This document shows positions 62,279-64,000 of a stretch of 64,000 nt of DNA, piece by piece; within the stretch, counting starts at the first letter, position 1; each line of letters starts with the position of its first letter. This DNA is from Coprobacillus cateniformis (lineage in GTDB: Bacteria; Bacillota_I; Bacilli_A; Erysipelotrichales; Coprobacillaceae). The stretch is from NCBI RefSeq assembly GCF_009767585.1, contig NZ_WSNW01000001.1, positions 1,766,090 to 1,830,089 of the forward strand, read 5' to 3'. The notes below the pieces were generated by a model. The model was given only the letters and a program-made list of their open reading frames with translations, was not told the origin of the DNA and made no database searches. Made by a program: the position numbers and the translations under genes.

Positions 62279-62360
62279 TCTTTTAAAGAATAAAATTTAT
62301 GAAGAGTGTTAGAGAACAATAAACAAAGTGAATAATTAAATTATCATTTATGACATTGGT

Positions 62361-62392
62361 AAAAAGCCAAGAGGAGCTCTTGGTTTTATTTT
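62361..62392 (+). terminator. Terminator of the phn-type operon
   Basis: GCCAAGAG/CTCTTGGT stem with a GAG loop, flanked by A-run and T-run. Confidence 0.8.
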
Positions 62393-62490
62393 CTTATAAC
62401 AAATTGATTTGAAATGTTTTATACATGCTTAAAATCTACGGTTAGTAATCTTTTAGAGCATGTTTAAGATTATTCTTAAATTAGAATAAG

Positions 62491-62519
62491 TTGACATTGT
62501 TTGTTTTGGAGAATAGTAT
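62491..62519 (+). promoter_or_regulatory. Promoter of the HisJ-like gene
   Basis: TTGACA, 17-base spacer and TAGTAT, about 45 bases upstream of the start codon. Confidence 0.65.
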
Positions 62520-62565
62520 AAATATATAATGAAAATATCATTTGAAAAAGAAAGGTGGTCATATT

Positions 62566-63381
62566 ATGGGAAGACAGAGATTTAATATACATACTCATAC
62601 TGCAAGATGTGGTCATGCCGATGGTACAGATGTTCAATATGTTAATAGTGCTATTGAGGCAGGATTTCAGATACTAGGATTTAGTGAACATATTCCTTTT
62701 GAAGAAATTAGAATTAAAGGAGCACGTATGTTTATGGAACAAAAAGATGAGTATTTGTTGAGTATAAGAAAACTTCAACAACAATTTAAGGGCAAGATTG
62801 AAATAAAAGTTGGATTTGAAGTAGAATATTTAGAAGATCATCTAGACTATTTAAAACAAGTCAAAGAAGAATGTGATTATTTAATTCTTGGACAACATCT
62901 TAAATATGTACATTCCCAAAATGAATTTTATGATTATGACTGTTATTGTTCAGATGAGGACTTATTCATATATGTTGAACAGATTGAGGCTGCATTACAA
63001 CATGACTTGGTTACATATGTTGCTCATCCAGATTATTTTATGCAAGGTCGTAGAATTTTTTCAAAAGCGTGTAAAGAAGTAGCACATCGTATTGCTAAAG
63101 CAAGTCTTGAATACGATATCCCTTTAGAGATTAATTTAAATGGATTTCGTTATGGAAAAAAAACATATGAATTTGATGAGAAACCAGATGTTTATGAGGA
63201 ACGTTATCCCTATCCATTTAGAGAATTTTGGGAAATTATTTCTTCATATGGCTGTAAGGTTCTATATGGTTATGATGCGCATTCTCCTATTGCTTTTCTT
63301 GAGAGAAACAGAGAAATGTTAGCTAATGACATATTAAAAGATATTCCTCTACATTTTATTGATTCAGTTTTAATAAAATAA
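62566..63381 (+). CDS. PHP-domain histidinol-phosphatase-like protein (HisJ family)
   Basis: A 271-residue PHP-family phosphatase. Metal-site motifs: FNIHTHTARCGHADGTDVQY, LGFSEHIPFEE, GFEVEYLEDHLDYLK, LGQHLKYVH, VAHPDYFMQG, LEINLNGFRYGK and LYGYDAHSP. The start is ATG 62566 after AAAGGTGG; the in-frame ATG 24 bases upstream would place that site inside the gene. It is the second PHP protein in the window and a closer fit to HisJ than the one at 44.3 kb. Histidinol phosphate is the family's best-known substrate; no his operon is adjacent. Confidence 0.85.
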   Translation: MGRQRFNIHTHTARCGHADGTDVQYVNSAIEAGFQILGFSEHIPFEEIRIKGARMFMEQKDEYLLSIRKLQQQFKGKIEIKVGFEVEYLEDHLDYLKQVKEECDYLILGQHLKYVHSQNEFYDYDCYCSDEDLFIYVEQIEAALQHDLVTYVAHPDYFMQGRRIFSKACKEVAHRIAKASLEYDIPLEINLNGFRYGKKTYEFDEKPDVYEERYPYPFREFWEIISSYGCKVLYGYDAHSPIAFLERNREMLANDILKDIPLHFIDSVLIK

Positions 63382-63383
63382 AA

Positions 63384-63403
63384 AAGGAGTCATAAACTCC
63401 TTC
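63384..63403 (+). terminator. First hairpin after the HisJ-like gene
   Basis: AAGGAGT/ACTCCTT around CATAA, directly after the stop codon; its tail is only TTCAAATC, so termination is probably completed by the next hairpin. Confidence 0.55.
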
Positions 63404-63429
63404 AAATCATATAATATTGATATATAAGG

Positions 63430-63456
63430 AGCGTTCTTTTAAAAGGACGCTTTTTC
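63430..63456 (+). terminator. Second terminator between convergent genes
   Basis: AGCGTTCTTTT/AAAAGGACGCT near-palindrome followed by TTTTTC; abuts the end of the SdpI-like gene. Confidence 0.7.
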
Positions 63457-63796
63457 ATTTAAAATGTCTTGATAATAAAAACTCTATCCAGATAAAAGGA
63501 ACACATAAGAAGACAACTTGGATACTAAGTATTGTGATAATTAAACTACCATGATCCAAAGCAATACGCGGTAATAAAAATAAAGTCACACCTACCAAAA
63601 CAATTCCAACAATAAACCAGCTTTTTCCCATACATGCCTGAGCATAATCCCAAGTTTCTTCATTCATCATACTGCGTTTTGTGCGATAACCATAAGATGT
63701 ATTTCTACCTTTTGGTGGTGCAAACCACATAAGAATACCAAAAACAATCATAATAATGGGAATAAATAATGATAATACAGTTATAAATAGTGGCAT
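63455..63796 (-). CDS. SdpI-family membrane protein
   Basis: A 113-residue membrane protein with about three helices and the SdpI motif RNTSYGYRTKRSMMNEETWD followed by YAQACMGKSW. The family is named after the B. subtilis immunity protein to the SDP toxin, but short members of this type are widespread and mostly of unknown function. AGAAGGAA precedes the ATG on the minus strand. No toxin gene is visible next to it. Confidence 0.82.
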   Translation of the reverse strand: MPLFITVLSLFIPIIMIVFGILMWFAPPKGRNTSYGYRTKRSMMNEETWDYAQACMGKSWFIVGIVLVGVTLFLLPRIALDHGSLIITILSIQVVFLCVPFIWIEFLLSRHFK

Positions 63797-63819
63797 ATGA
63801 ATTCCTTCTTTCTAAATAT

Positions 63820-63850
63820 ATTATACTCCTATTCTATTTAAAAAAGTCAA
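63820..63850 (-). promoter_or_regulatory. Possible promoter of the SdpI-like gene
   Basis: On the minus strand TTGACT and TATAAT with a longer than ideal 19-base spacer. Beyond it, up to the window end, I see no gene. Confidence 0.4.
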
Positions 63851-64000
63851 AAATGATAAATAATATATTTTATGTATGTTTTTATTCAAATTAACAATAA
63901 TAAGTGAGAAAATAGTAGCTCTTTTACATAAACTTAACAAATTTTATACAAAACTTTGCTATTTAAGAAAAATAAAAAGAGATAAACTGTAATTGTCTTG

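Overview
This window is AT-rich chromosomal DNA with dense, mostly plus-strand operons, strong Shine-Dalgarno sites, TTGACA/TATAAT-type promoters and many intrinsic terminators. Gene content points to an anaerobic, gut-type low-GC Firmicute: a monomeric [FeFe] hydrogenase, a TPP-riboswitch thiamine salvage operon, a PTS/6-phospho-beta-glucosidase operon with a LicT-type antiterminator, FeoAAB iron uptake, QueH-type queuosine synthesis and giant cell-surface proteins. I favour the Erysipelotrichales/Coprobacillaceae neighbourhood, but this is inference from gene style, not a taxonomic marker. I saw no rRNA, tRNA or CRISPR array.

Layout. 1-11.1 kb: the 3' part of a giant SdrD/Cna-B-like surface protein gene that enters from outside the window, then a membrane-anchored orphan solute-binding-like protein. 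12.6-15.8 kb: TPP riboswitch and thiM-thiE-HAD-thiD. 15.8-18.9 kb (minus): a GGDEF-EAL membrane protein and a lactonase-fold protein. 18.9-22.9 kb: an Lrp/aminotransferase pair (alaRT-like), a small alarmone synthetase and the [FeFe] hydrogenase. 22.9-25.8 kb (minus): tgt-queA-queH. 26-30.3 kb: licT-like gene, PTS IIBCA and a GH1 enzyme behind a cre box and an RNA antiterminator. 30.3-32.5 kb: an MFS exporter behind a possible leader-peptide attenuator, and a frameshifted XRE/membrane gene. 32.5-38.8 kb: two G3E metal GTPases (minus), and divergently a MarR regulator with a heterodimeric ABC exporter. 38.8-43.9 kb: a TnpB remnant, then a three-gene phosphorelay ending in a REC-HD-GYP-GGDEF output protein. 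44.3-46.7 kb: a PHP phosphatase, a serine recombinase and a PAS-GGDEF-like protein. 46.9-49.2 kb: serC-serA. 49.3-52.5 kb: a lipoprotein and a beta-helix/Big2 surface protein with a structured leader. 52.6-56 kb: the feo operon. 56.2-56.6 kb: a transcription unit without a convincing gene but with a feo-like promoter and operator. 56.6-62.3 kb: DeoR, TetR and a phosphonate-type ABC transporter with a tyrosine-phosphatase-like gene. 62.5-63.8 kb: a HisJ-like PHP protein and an SdpI-like membrane protein.

How the parts work together: cyclic-di-GMP enzymes occur at three places (17, 40 and 46 kb) along with large surface proteins, suggesting second-messenger control of surface behaviour. Iron handling appears to be controlled by one operator type (GTTAG-N6-CTAAC), found twice before feoA and once in the promoter of the orphan transcription unit at 56.24-56.55 kb. 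The most interesting candidates are that possible iron-regulated small RNA (or decayed feo-like gene), the two 28-bp palindromes that follow the serine recombinase and abut the ribosome-binding site of the GGDEF gene, the possible attenuator before the MFS gene, and the terminated structured RNA before the beta-helix surface protein.
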